Assembly (NCBI GenBank): GCA_934597175.1
Contig: CAKTQR010000012.1
Span: 1 to 59,141, forward strand
Source: an uncultured Oscillospiraceae bacterium
GTDB lineage: Bacteria; Bacillota; Clostridia; Oscillospirales; Oscillospiraceae
DNA length: 59,141 nucleotides
Direction of reading: 5' to 3'
The notes beneath the pieces were generated by a model. The model was not told the origin of the DNA. It worked only from the letters and a program-made list of their open reading frames with translations, and did not search any database. Within the stretch, counting starts at the first letter, position 1, and each line of letters begins with the position of its first letter. The position numbers and the translations under genes are program-made. Positions 8,158-15,186 of the stretch are shown here, one piece after another.

Positions 8158-8202
8158 GCTGTAAAATTTGATGTTGAATTTTACAGCAAAACAGGGTATA
8201 CT
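8158..8202 (+). promoter_or_regulatory. Promoter with overlapping operator of the toxin-antitoxin operon
   Basis: TTGAAT (8174-8179), 17 nt, TATACT (8197-8202). A perfect 11-bp inverted repeat, GCTGTAAAATT/AATTTTACAGC (8158-8168 and 8177-8187, 8-nt spacer), overlaps the -35 box. Phd/YefM antitoxins autorepress by binding such palindromes, so this is the likely operator. Confidence 0.75.
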
Positions 8203-8225
8203 ATGCTCGAAAGGAGCTGGTGTAT

Positions 8226-8480
8226 ATGCCGAACATTAAACCCATTTCCGACCTGAGAAACTACAGCGAGGTGCTGCATGATGTGGCGGTCGGCGCTCCT
8301 GTCTTCCTGACGAAGAACGGGCGGGGGCGGTATGCCATCGTGGATATTAAGGACTACGAGAAGGCGCAGGCGACGCTCAAGCTTATGAACGAGCTTGCCA
8401 AGGGCCGCAAGTCCGGCGAGGAAAAGGGCTGGCTGACATTGGAGACCGTGGAGGAGCACCTCGGGGTAGAGCATGAATGA
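8226..8480 (+). CDS. Type II antitoxin, Phd/YefM family
   Basis: 84 residues. The N-terminal Phd/YefM fold is visible as 'ISDLRNY...L.....GAPVFLTKNGRGRYAIVDIKDYEK'. The C-terminal acidic tail would neutralise the toxin. The ATG at 8226 lies behind AAGGAG. It overlaps the toxin start by 8 bp, giving coupled translation with antitoxin first, and is preceded by a promoter/operator. Known role of the family: DNA-binding antidote and autorepressor. Confidence 0.88.
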   Translation: MPNIKPISDLRNYSEVLHDVAVGAPVFLTKNGRGRYAIVDIKDYEKAQATLKLMNELAKGRKSGEEKGWLTLETVEEHLGVEHE

Positions 8481-8799
8481 AGTGCATGTGTCGCCGAAGG
8501 CGCTGGAAGATCTAACGGAGATAAAAACTTATATCACCGATGAGCTTGAAAACCCGCAGGCGGCGGTGTCGACAGTTGCGAAGATGATCAAAACGATTCG
8601 CCTGCTGCGTGAGCATGCCCAACTCGGTGCACCGCTATCCTCCGTTGCCGATATCGATAGCGACTACCGCTATCTTATAAGCGGCAGCTACATGATTTTT
8701 TACCGCACAGCCGATAGAAATGTTTTTATCGACCGCATCCTGTACGCTCGCCGAGACTATCTTCACATCCTGTTTGACGACCTCAATTTTGATGAGTAA
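8473..8799 (+). CDS. Type II toxin, RelE/ParE superfamily
   Basis: 108 residues with the RelE/ParE pattern: N-terminal 'VSPKALEDLTEIKTYI', central 'LL.....LG.P' and C-terminal 'YRYLISGSYMIFYR...V.IDRILYARRDYLHILF'. This ending is more like ParE/RelE-ParE hybrids than the RelE endonuclease subgroup, so the target (gyrase or ribosome-bound mRNA) cannot be decided from sequence. Overlaps the antitoxin gene and ends at a hairpin. Confidence 0.88.
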   Translation: MNEVHVSPKALEDLTEIKTYITDELENPQAAVSTVAKMIKTIRLLREHAQLGAPLSSVADIDSDYRYLISGSYMIFYRTADRNVFIDRILYARRDYLHILFDDLNFDE

Positions 8800-8800
8800 A

Positions 8801-8828
8801 AAACGCCGCAACGACCGTTGCGGCGTTT
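8801..8828 (+). terminator. Hairpin ending the toxin-antitoxin operon
   Basis: A perfect 12-bp stem AAACGCCGCAAC/GTTGCGGCGTTT with GACC loop begins 2 nt after the toxin stop. The T tail is short, so termination may be moderate. Confidence 0.65.
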
Positions 8829-8890
8829 CGCTGTATTGTATTAGAAAAGTGGTAGAAAAAGCAGGCTGACAAAAGTTTTAGAGAAAAATA

Positions 8891-8926
8891 AAAAAGCTCT
8901 GAAACCGTTCAGTTTCAAAGCTTTTT
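8891..8926 (-). terminator. Terminator hairpin of the tRNA-Ala fragment
   Basis: AAAAAGCTCTGAAAC pairs with GTTTCAAAGCTTTTT (one bulge). On the minus strand it follows the truncated tRNA-Ala copy exactly as the terminator at 9051-9080 follows the intact gene. Confidence 0.6.
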
Positions 8927-8930
8927 CACT

Positions 8931-8960
8931 TGGTGGAGATAAGCGGGATCGAACCGCTGA
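8931..8960 (-). pseudogene. tRNA-Ala 3' fragment
   Basis: The acceptor 3' strand with CCA plus the T arm of tRNA-Ala, identical to the intact gene at 9085-9160. Together with flanking bases the identical block is 40 bp (8921-8960 versus 9075-9114). The rest of the tRNA is missing and is replaced by two short palindromes. It looks like a recombination or integration scar. Confidence 0.8.
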
Positions 8961-9050
8961 GCTTTTGCGGAATGACGCAAAAGCCGCCTCCGGCGGCAAT
9001 AATTAAATAAAAACATTCAAGTGGTCAGCGGTTAATAATCAAGATAAAAC
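8961..9050. repeat. Palindromes and inverted tRNA-Ala internal fragment
   Basis: Two perfect hairpins (GCTTTTGCG/CGCAAAAGC and GCCGCC/GGCGGC) follow the tRNA 3' fragment. At 9014-9033 the plus strand reads as the 3' anticodon-arm to T-arm part of tRNA-Ala, with one mismatch, in opposite orientation to the gene. It is therefore complementary to 9105-9124. Nothing coding was seen. Confidence 0.6.
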
Positions 9051-9080
9051 AAAAAAGACAGGAGCAAGTCCTGTCTTTTT
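9051..9080 (-). terminator. Terminator of tRNA-Ala
   Basis: AAAAAAGACAGGA pairs with TCCTGTCTTTTT around a GCAAG loop, immediately downstream of the tRNA on the minus strand. Confidence 0.75.
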
Positions 9081-9084
9081 CACT

Positions 9085-9160
<76 letters not shown>

Positions 9161-9173
9161 GAGTGCAAGAGAT

Positions 9174-9202
9174 ATTCTAGCAGAATCGAGCGGCGTTGTC
9201 AA
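9174..9202 (-). promoter_or_regulatory. Promoter of tRNA-Ala
   Basis: On the minus strand TTGACA, 17 nt, TAGAAT, ending 13 bp before the tRNA 5' end. Near-consensus housekeeping sigma promoter. Confidence 0.8.
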
Positions 9203-9225
9203 CTGTAAATATTCCGTTTTTGCGT

Positions 9226-9864
9226 TTATTCGTCGAACATATAGCTGATATCCTTGCGATAGCGGAATTTTTTCTCCTTGCCTTTGATAAGCCGCACTAT
9301 GGCGTGGCGGTTTTCGATGAACACGACGAGCGCCGTCAGCAGGACAAGATACTTGACAAAGGGAGTATCGACCAGCATAAATGCCGTAAGGCACATCATG
9401 AGCGTTGCGGCGAGCTTTGCAAGCGAGACATAGCGGGTCGCAAAGTACACGATGAGAAACATCATGAGCGTGGCAAAGCCGACACCGGAGGCGACGAAGA
9501 ACGCACCGAGGCCGACGACCAGTATGCTTGTCGAGCCCTTGAAGCGGTACATTATCGGGAACACTGTGCCCAATGTCATACAGAACATGGCAAAGGCGTG
9601 ACCTACATCGGCGTGGCCGACGATGCCGAGCAATATGCCGCCGAGTATCAGCGGAATGAGCGCCTTTGCAGCCTCGATACCCAAAAACTTCGCAAGACCC
9701 TTTTTACCGAAGTCCTTGACAAAGCGGGTGATGCCCAGGTTATCCAGCGGGTAATCCTTCTTGATATCACGGTGGAAGATCAGATTTGATGTGAGGTTAA
9801 CGGTGCTGATGCTGCCGAAAAAGTAGGCGACAAGAGCGGTCACGGAGAGCAGAAAAGCGGTCAT
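9226..9864 (-). CDS. plsY: PlsY-like acyl-phosphate glycerol-3-phosphate acyltransferase, divergent
   Basis: 212-residue multi-pass membrane protein in the place plsY normally occupies after der. The family makes 1-acyl-glycerol-3-phosphate from acyl phosphate. N-terminal 'AYFFGSIST' matches the GSIP motif. However, the SGNxGxTN loop reads LDNLGITRF here, and the 'FKGGKAVAT' loop reads FKGSTSILV, so the glycine-rich substrate loops are largely lost. Either a non-catalytic or re-purposed paralogue, or a strongly divergent enzyme. The start overlaps the der stop by 4 bp (ATGA), so it is translationally coupled. Topology and context support the family; activity is doubtful. Confidence 0.7.
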   Translation of the reverse strand: MTAFLLSVTALVAYFFGSISTVNLTSNLIFHRDIKKDYPLDNLGITRFVKDFGKKGLAKFLGIEAAKALIPLILGGILLGIVGHADVGHAFAMFCMTLGTVFPIMYRFKGSTSILVVGLGAFFVASGVGFATLMMFLIVYFATRYVSLAKLAATLMMCLTAFMLVDTPFVKYLVLLTALVVFIENRHAIVRLIKGKEKKFRYRKDISYMFDE

Positions 9865-11186
9865 TCCTTGTCTCCCTTCTGCCGGATGACCAGCCTGATG
9901 GGCGTACCTTCAAGGCCGAACACGGCACGGATCTGATTTTCGATATAGCGCTGATACGAGAAGTGGAACAACTCCTTTGAGTTGCAGAAAATGACGAAGT
10001 TTGGCGGCTTGATGCCGGTCTGCGTCATGTAGTACACCTTGAGTCTGCGACCCTTATCGGTGGGCGGCTGCACACGGGCCTGAGCGTCGGCAAGGACATT
10101 GTTGAGCATGCCGGTGGTGATGCGCATGTTGCTCTGGTCGTTGACGAAGTTGACGAGCTCAAAAATGCGGTCGGTGCGCTGACCGGTGACGGCGGAGATA
10201 AACAGCACCGGAGCGTAGCTCATGAAGCTGAGGTCACGCATGACCTCCTTGCGCATTTTCTCAAGCGTGCCGGTCTCTTTCTCGATAAGATCCCACTTGT
10301 TGACGACAATGATGCTCGCCTTGCCGGCTTCATGCGCAAGACCTGCGATTTTGGTGTCCTGCTCGGTCACGCCCTCACGGGCGTCGATCATGATAAGGCA
10401 GACATCGGCACGCTCAATTGCCATTTGCGCACGCATGACGGAAAACTTTTCGACACGCTCATCGACCTTCGACTTGCGGCGGATACCGGCGGTGTCGATG
10501 AACACATATTTGCCGAACTTATTGTCAATTTCCGAGTCCACGGCATCACGGGTCGTGCCCGCCATGTTGCTGACGATGACACGCTTTTCGCCGAGAATGT
10601 GGTTAATGAGCGAGGATTTGCCGACATTGGGCTTGCCGATGACGGCGACCTTGATGCGGTCGTCCTCCTCGTCCTCGTCGCTGTCCTCGGGAAAGTGCTT
10701 TGTGCACTCGTCCAATAGGTCGCCCGTGCCGTGACCGTGAACGGCCGAAACGGCGATGGGGTCGCCCATGCCGAGTTCGTAAAACTCGTATATCGCAGGG
10801 TCGACACGGCCGGTCGAGTCCATCTTGTTGACAGCCAGCACCGTGGGCTTTTTCGAGCGCAGCAGCATGTTCGCAACATCCTTGTCGGCTGCGGTGACGC
10901 CCGTGCGCACATCGGTGACGAGGATGATGACATCCGCTGCGCTTATGGCGATGTTCGCCTGCTCACGCATGAACATGAGTATCTCATTATCTGTCGTGGG
11001 CTCGATGCCGCCGGTGTCGACGATGTCGAACTTATGGCCGCACCACTCGCACTCGGCGTACAGCCTGTCACGGGTGACGCCGGGCGTGTCCTCAACGATG
11101 GACAAGCGCTTGCCCACGAGCTTATTAAACAGCATTGATTTGCCGACATTCGGTCTGCCGACAATGGCTACGAGAGGTTTTGACAT
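9861..11186 (-). CDS. der: Ribosome-assembly GTPase Der (EngA)
   Basis: 441 residues with two tandem GTPase domains, the mark of Der: GRPNVGKS at residues 9-16 and GKPNVGKSS near 180, each with DTxG (DTGG, DTAG) and NKxD (NKMD, NKWD), followed by a C-terminal KH-like domain. An acidic linker (EDSDEDEEDD) joins the domains. It acts in 50S subunit maturation. RBS GGAGG sits before the ATG. It lies between the DUF512 gene (4 bp gap) and plsY-like gene (4 bp overlap), forming an operon common in Clostridia. Confidence 0.97.
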   Translation of the reverse strand: MSKPLVAIVGRPNVGKSMLFNKLVGKRLSIVEDTPGVTRDRLYAECEWCGHKFDIVDTGGIEPTTDNEILMFMREQANIAISAADVIILVTDVRTGVTAADKDVANMLLRSKKPTVLAVNKMDSTGRVDPAIYEFYELGMGDPIAVSAVHGHGTGDLLDECTKHFPEDSDEDEEDDRIKVAVIGKPNVGKSSLINHILGEKRVIVSNMAGTTRDAVDSEIDNKFGKYVFIDTAGIRRKSKVDERVEKFSVMRAQMAIERADVCLIMIDAREGVTEQDTKIAGLAHEAGKASIIVVNKWDLIEKETGTLEKMRKEVMRDLSFMSYAPVLFISAVTGQRTDRIFELVNFVNDQSNMRITTGMLNNVLADAQARVQPPTDKGRRLKVYYMTQTGIKPPNFVIFCNSKELFHFSYQRYIENQIRAVFGLEGTPIRLVIRQKGDKE

Positions 11187-11190
11187 TTAT

Positions 11191-12579
11191 TCAACCTCCA
11201 TTCTGATTGTATTTATAAAATTGCTCTTTATCAAATCGGCTCATTTCGCCGTCCCGGGCGGGGAGCTTCACCTCGGGGAGACTGTCGCCGGAGATTGCGT
11301 CCCACAGGTCAAAGCCGTCCTGCCCGATGGGGTAGATGGGCACGCCGAGAGCGGTGACCGCATCCTCTAAAAGCACATCGTCCAGAAAGTCCATCTCGTC
11401 ACGGCGAAGCATATTCTGCGAGATGAAAAGCCGCTCGCCGAGCTCCTTGCCCTTGAGCTGATTTATAAGGTCGCCGCCGGTGATAAGGCCGGTGACATTT
11501 ATGCTGTGACCGAAGAAGTCGTTTTCGATGGCGTAGACCCTTCCGTTTATATTATCATACTTTTCGTGCGCTGCGCAAACAAGTTTTTCAAAAAACGGGG
11601 CGACCGACACGCCGCAGGCGATGGAAAACGGCACACCGTCGGGCTTATCCGACAGGCTCAGCGCCGATTTAAACTCCGTTTCCAGAAGCCTTATCATGCC
11701 GACACCGTTTTCAAGCTGCGTGTGCTCCTCGTAAAACTCGTCGTCGGGAAGCTCACGGCGAGCGCAGATATACATCTCGTCCGAGCAGAAAAACAGCCGT
11801 GTGCCGAACTTTTTAAGGCACTCGTTGCCAAACTCGGTGACAAGATCTATCGTCTCGCCGGCGTGCTCGGGCGTAAAGGGTTTAAGCTCGTAAAGCCCCT
11901 CACGGAATTTCGTAAGCCCCACCGGCACGATGGAAACACTGTGCACCGCAGGGTACATTTCCGCAAGCTCACGCATGGTGCGTTTGAGCTCGTCCCCGTC
12001 GTTTAGCCCGGGGCAGCAGACTATCTGACAGTTCATCCTGATGCCCGCCTCGGCAAAGCGGCGCATGATGTCGACGCATCTTCCGGCAAAGCGGTTGCGC
12101 AGCATCTTGACCCGCAGCTCGGGATCTGTCGCATGCACCGAGACATTGATAGGGCTTATATGCAGGTCGCATATGCGCTGTATCTCACGGTCGGAAAGAT
12201 TCGTCATGGTGATGTAGTTTCCCAAGAGAAAGCTCAGGCGTGCGTCGTCGTCCTTAAAATACATCGTGCGTCGCATGCCCGTGGGCAGCTGATCGATAAA
12301 GCAGAACACGCAGTTGTTTGCGCAGCTGCGGGGCTTGTCCATTAGGTAGGTCTCAAACTCAAGCCCGAGATCCTGACCCTCGGCTTTTGCCACATGCACG
12401 GTGTGCTCAAGTCCCTCGGGTGTGCGCACGGTGACGCTGACCTCAGGGTCGTAGCCGAAGAACTTGTAGTCGAGCACATCGACGACCTCCTTGCCGTTTA
12501 TGGCAAGCAGTGTGTCGCCGACACGGATGCGATGCTTCAGGGGGCTTCCGTCTTCAATTTTGGATATTACATTACCCAT
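11191..12579 (-). CDS. DUF512 radical-SAM-like protein with PDZ domain
   Basis: 462 residues. Residues 1-60 form a PDZ-like domain ('IRVGDTLLAINGKEV'). CANNCVFC at 86-93 gives the CxxxCxxC iron-sulphur pattern of radical SAM enzymes, followed by a TIM-barrel-like region and the C-terminal DUF512 domain. The family is conserved in Clostridia and cyanobacteria next to der; its substrate is not established, though a role in translation or ribosome assembly is suggested by context. ATG behind AAAGGA. Confidence 0.9.
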   Translation of the reverse strand: MGNVISKIEDGSPLKHRIRVGDTLLAINGKEVVDVLDYKFFGYDPEVSVTVRTPEGLEHTVHVAKAEGQDLGLEFETYLMDKPRSCANNCVFCFIDQLPTGMRRTMYFKDDDARLSFLLGNYITMTNLSDREIQRICDLHISPINVSVHATDPELRVKMLRNRFAGRCVDIMRRFAEAGIRMNCQIVCCPGLNDGDELKRTMRELAEMYPAVHSVSIVPVGLTKFREGLYELKPFTPEHAGETIDLVTEFGNECLKKFGTRLFFCSDEMYICARRELPDDEFYEEHTQLENGVGMIRLLETEFKSALSLSDKPDGVPFSIACGVSVAPFFEKLVCAAHEKYDNINGRVYAIENDFFGHSINVTGLITGGDLINQLKGKELGERLFISQNMLRRDEMDFLDDVLLEDAVTALGVPIYPIGQDGFDLWDAISGDSLPEVKLPARDGEMSRFDKEQFYKYNQNGG

Positions 12580-12596
12580 TTAGATTCCTTTAAGCA

Positions 12597-12627
12597 AAAA
12601 GAGGAAAGGGATAGCCTTTCCTCTTTA
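12597..12627 (-). terminator. Terminator of the DUF177-rpmF operon
   Basis: AAAGAGGAAAGG pairs with CCTTTCCTCTTT; the A run becomes a T tail on the minus strand, ending the transcript just after rpmF and before the DUF512 gene. Confidence 0.75.
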
Positions 12628-12637
12628 AGCGTTTTAA

Positions 12638-12820
12638 TTACTCTTCTACCTTCAGGACCTGACGGCCGTTGTACATACCGCAAGCCTTGCAGGCACGATG
12701 AGGCATTTTGAAAGCACCACAGTTGGGGCACTTTACGATGCCGGGAGCCTCAAGCTTCCAATGAGAGGAACGCCTCTTGTCTCGTCTCTGTCTTGATACT
12801 TTTCCCTTAGGGACTGCCAT
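12638..12820 (-). CDS. rpmF: 50S ribosomal protein L32
   Basis: 60 residues, starting MAVPKGKVSRQRRDKRR as in bacterial L32, with a zinc ribbon CPNC...CKAC (CxxC/CxxC form). L32 sits near the peptidyl transferase centre of the large subunit. It directly follows the DUF177 gene, an ancient pairing in bacteria. Confidence 0.97.
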   Translation of the reverse strand: MAVPKGKVSRQRRDKRRSSHWKLEAPGIVKCPNCGAFKMPHRACKACGMYNGRQVLKVEE

Positions 12821-12861
12821 GGTGACACCTCCTGTAATTAGCTGTTATGAGCAGCCTGTTC

Positions 12862-13350
12862 TTATTTATCCAAAAGCTGCTCAAGCACAGCAAGTCTTGG
12901 ATCGATTTCTTTCCTGCAACCGCAGGGTCCGAGATTCAAATCAGCTCCGCATTTGGAGCAAAGACCTTTACAATCCTCGGAGCACAGAAACTTCGTTTCC
13001 ATGTCGAGAACGAAAAGGGTGGAGAGCGTTTCCGTAAGATCGAGCTTGTCCCCGTCGAGAACAAAGGCTTCCGGATCGTCGGACTCTCCGTCGGAGATAT
13101 AGGCATTAAGGTCCATTAACTTGACGCTGTCAAACTCCTTACCACATCGGTCGCAGACGCAAGTCATATCAGCTTCCAAAGTACCCTCGAGTGTCAGGAT
13201 ACCGGCTGCATTGAACACACGGCCTTCGGCTACGGGCTTGGAGCGATACGCCTTGATCGATTCGTTCAAAAGCTCCTCGGGCTCCAGCTCACATTTGAAC
13301 GGGACGCTCTTTCCGGGGACTTCAATTATTTCTCTCAGATCAAGAAGCAT
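12862..13350 (-). CDS. DUF177 (YceD-like) protein
   Basis: 162 residues. The ATG at 13350 is preferred over an upstream in-frame ATG because GAGAGGTG lies just before it. Cysteine pairs CVCDRC in the middle and CSKC/CGC at the C terminus match the DUF177 pattern. In the family it is linked to 23S rRNA/50S assembly and nearly always precedes rpmF, as here. Transcribed from a perfect consensus promoter at 13378-13406. Confidence 0.9.
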   Translation of the reverse strand: MLLDLREIIEVPGKSVPFKCELEPEELLNESIKAYRSKPVAEGRVFNAAGILTLEGTLEADMTCVCDRCGKEFDSVKLMDLNAYISDGESDDPEAFVLDGDKLDLTETLSTLFVLDMETKFLCSEDCKGLCSKCGADLNLGPCGCRKEIDPRLAVLEQLLDK

Positions 13351-13377
13351 AGCACACCTCTCCATAGTCGCTTGAAT

Positions 13378-13406
13378 ATTATAGACGAATAAACGGGCGT
13401 TGTCAA
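13378..13406 (-). promoter_or_regulatory. Consensus promoter of DUF177-rpmF
   Basis: On the minus strand TTGACA, 17 nt, TATAAT: a perfect housekeeping promoter 28 bp before the gene start, as expected for a ribosomal-protein operon. Confidence 0.85.
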
Positions 13407-13452
13407 CTTAATTTTTCAGGTTTTTCAGTGGGAAATCACTAAAAAATGCACC

Positions 13453-13482
13453 TTGCGGCAATATATCGGTCTGTGGTATAAT
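13453..13482 (+). promoter_or_regulatory. Promoter of the PepSY gene
   Basis: TTGCGG, 18 nt, TGTGGTATAAT (extended -10). Divergent from the DUF177 promoter. Confidence 0.6.
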
Positions 13483-13504
13483 TTCGGAAGAAAGGTTGGT
13501 CGGT

Positions 13505-13807
13505 ATGAAGAAAAAAGTTGAAGTTACGATAATCGCCCTTGCGCTGGTCGCACTCATTGTCGGCGGCGTCATGTTTCTTATACTCCAGACCCGCCATGAC
13601 GAGCTGCTTATAGGCGATGCCCGGGCCGAGACCGTTGCGCTCACCAATGCGGGCTTTGACGAATCGCAGGTAAGCGGGCTTTCCTCAAAGCTATCCTACG
13701 GCAGCGACGGCTGGTACTACAAGATCAGCTTCAAGACCCTCGCCCTTGAGTATAACTACAAGATCGAGGCGTACAGCGGAGCGATATTAGATAAGAATAC
13801 GAGATAG
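13505..13807 (+). CDS. Membrane-anchored PepSY-like protein
   Basis: 100 residues. N-terminal membrane segment (about 6-28), then a domain ending 'WYYKISFKT...YNYKIEAYSGAILD', the typical strand-turn-strand of a PepSY domain. PepSY proteins are thought to inhibit extracellular proteases or act at the envelope; here that is inference. ATG at 13505 chosen because GAAAGG precedes it. A short terminator follows. Monocistronic. Confidence 0.65.
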   Translation: MKKKVEVTIIALALVALIVGGVMFLILQTRHDELLIGDARAETVALTNAGFDESQVSGLSSKLSYGSDGWYYKISFKTLALEYNYKIEAYSGAILDKNTR

Positions 13808-13833
13808 ATGCTCGAAGGGGCATCTATTTTTCA
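13806..13833 (+). terminator. Terminator after the PepSY gene
   Basis: AGATGC/GCATCT stem followed by ATTTTT directly after the stop codon. Confidence 0.6.
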
Positions 13834-13841
13834 TATCCGGC

Positions 13842-13872
13842 GTAACAAATGAGCTCCAAACGCTAGTATATA
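13842..13872 (+). promoter_or_regulatory. Possible ECF-type autoregulatory promoter
   Basis: GTAACA about 14 nt before CGCTAGTATATA, placed 17-45 bp before the GTG of the second ECF sigma gene. ECF -35 boxes commonly contain AAC. Different from the TGTCCC-type sites of the first sigma factor. Assigned by position and composition only. Confidence 0.35.
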
Positions 13873-13888
13873 GGTGGAGGGACGCACC

Positions 13889-14446
13889 GTGGAAGATGAA
13901 AAGATAATCGCCCTTTTTGAACAGCGCAGCGAGCGGGCGCTGACGGAGTTGGATATAAAGTACGGGAAAGTGTGCCGCAATGTGTCGCACAACATTTTGC
14001 ACTGCGCCGAGGATATCGAGGAGTGCGTGAACGATGCTTACCTCGGCGTGTGGAACGCCATTCCGCCGGAGAAGCCTAACCCATTGGTGACGTTCGTGTG
14101 CCGCATTGTGAGGAACATCTCGCTTTCAAGGTACGCCCACCGAAAGGCACAAAAGCGGTGCAGCGTCCATGATCTGTGTCTGCACGAGCTGGACGAGTGC
14201 GTCCCGGCACCCGACACGGTGGAGGCAAGTCTCGATGCGATGGAGCTGACACGGTATATTGACGAGTTTCTCGACACGCTCGGCAGCACCGACCGTATTG
14301 CCTTCGTGCGCAGGTACTGGTTTTTTGACGATTATCCTGTGCTGGCGCATAGGCTCGGCATGACGCAGGGGGCGGTGCGGGTGAGGCTCACACGGGTGCG
14401 AAAGAAGCTGAAAGAGTTTTTGGAGGAGAAGGGAGTAGTGATATGA
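13889..14446 (+). CDS. ECF-type RNA polymerase sigma factor
   Basis: 185 residues with region 2 ('AEDIEECVNDAYLGVWNAIPP') and region 4 ('RIAFVRRYWFFDDYPVLAHRLGMTQGAVRVRLTRVRKKL'). The start is GTG at 13889, 8 nt after AGGTGGAGGG; an earlier in-frame GTG overlaps that ribosome-binding site. It overlaps the next gene by ATGA. Not closely similar to the sigma factor at 6016. It should be held inactive by the membrane protein encoded next. Confidence 0.85.
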   Translation: MEDEKIIALFEQRSERALTELDIKYGKVCRNVSHNILHCAEDIEECVNDAYLGVWNAIPPEKPNPLVTFVCRIVRNISLSRYAHRKAQKRCSVHDLCLHELDECVPAPDTVEASLDAMELTRYIDEFLDTLGSTDRIAFVRRYWFFDDYPVLAHRLGMTQGAVRVRLTRVRKKLKEFLEEKGVVI

Positions 14447-15144
14447 AAAGCGAAGTATTAGCCGAGGCTATCGGGAATATAGCCGACCGGCATGTGCTCG
14501 AGGGCATCTGCGGCAAAACCCGCAGGAAGCCGGTCAAGCTCATTGCGGCAATTGCAGCGTGTCTCGTGTGCGTGCTCGGGATAGCATACGCACTGCGTGA
14601 CACGGGTGCGCCGGTAGTGACCGAGTATTACACGATCCCGGCTATCGACAAGGTCAGCGAGGAGAATATGTCAAGGACGGGCTTCATAACACCGATACCG
14701 CCGGACAGCAGCGAGATAAAGATGACAAAAGGCGATGTGCAAGCATTTTTCGGCCGCTCCCGTGAGCCGTTCAAGGCAAAGGAAGCGGAGTACACGGCAA
14801 CTTTAAACGGCGGCGGGAGCGTCCGCATGGTGAGCATGACATGGTATTTTGCGAGCGGCAGTGTCACAGCCATTTTCGAGCCAAACGCATACCCCGAGGC
14901 GATCTTTAACTCCGAATACAGCGTGAAAACCGAAGCCGACGGCTGCCGCATAGCCACGGTGCTGACCAAGCTCGATAGCTCGGAGGGCGAATACGACATC
15001 GGCATAAAAAAAGGCAGTATGGGAGCGTGGGTCATCTGCAACGAAGCCTGCAAAGCCGAAGCGCAGACGCTTGTAAATTACATCATCGGCTCAAACATCT
15101 TATTTGAAAGCGAGTCTGTGACATTCGTCTGTGGGAACGGCTAA
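14443..15144 (+). CDS. Probable membrane anti-sigma factor
   Basis: 233 residues with a short cytoplasmic head (1-30), one membrane segment (about 31-51) and an extracellular domain of about 180 residues. The 4-bp overlap with an ECF sigma gene is the classic sigma/anti-sigma arrangement. The ectodomain (with 'SMTWYFASGSVTAIFEP' and 'DIGIKKGSMGAWVICNE') is not one I recognise, so the call rests on architecture and position. Confidence 0.65.
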   Translation: MKSEVLAEAIGNIADRHVLEGICGKTRRKPVKLIAAIAACLVCVLGIAYALRDTGAPVVTEYYTIPAIDKVSEENMSRTGFITPIPPDSSEIKMTKGDVQAFFGRSREPFKAKEAEYTATLNGGGSVRMVSMTWYFASGSVTAIFEPNAYPEAIFNSEYSVKTEADGCRIATVLTKLDSSEGEYDIGIKKGSMGAWVICNEACKAEAQTLVNYIIGSNILFESESVTFVCGNG

Positions 15145-15149
15145 GACTA

Positions 15150-15186
15150 AATAAGCGTGTGCAAAAAGCACACGCTTATTTTTTAA
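15150..15186. terminator. Bidirectional terminator
   Basis: Perfect 13-bp stem AATAAGCGTGTGC/GCACACGCTTATT with AAAAA loop and T tail; serves the anti-sigma gene and the convergent DUF4015 gene. Confidence 0.8.
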
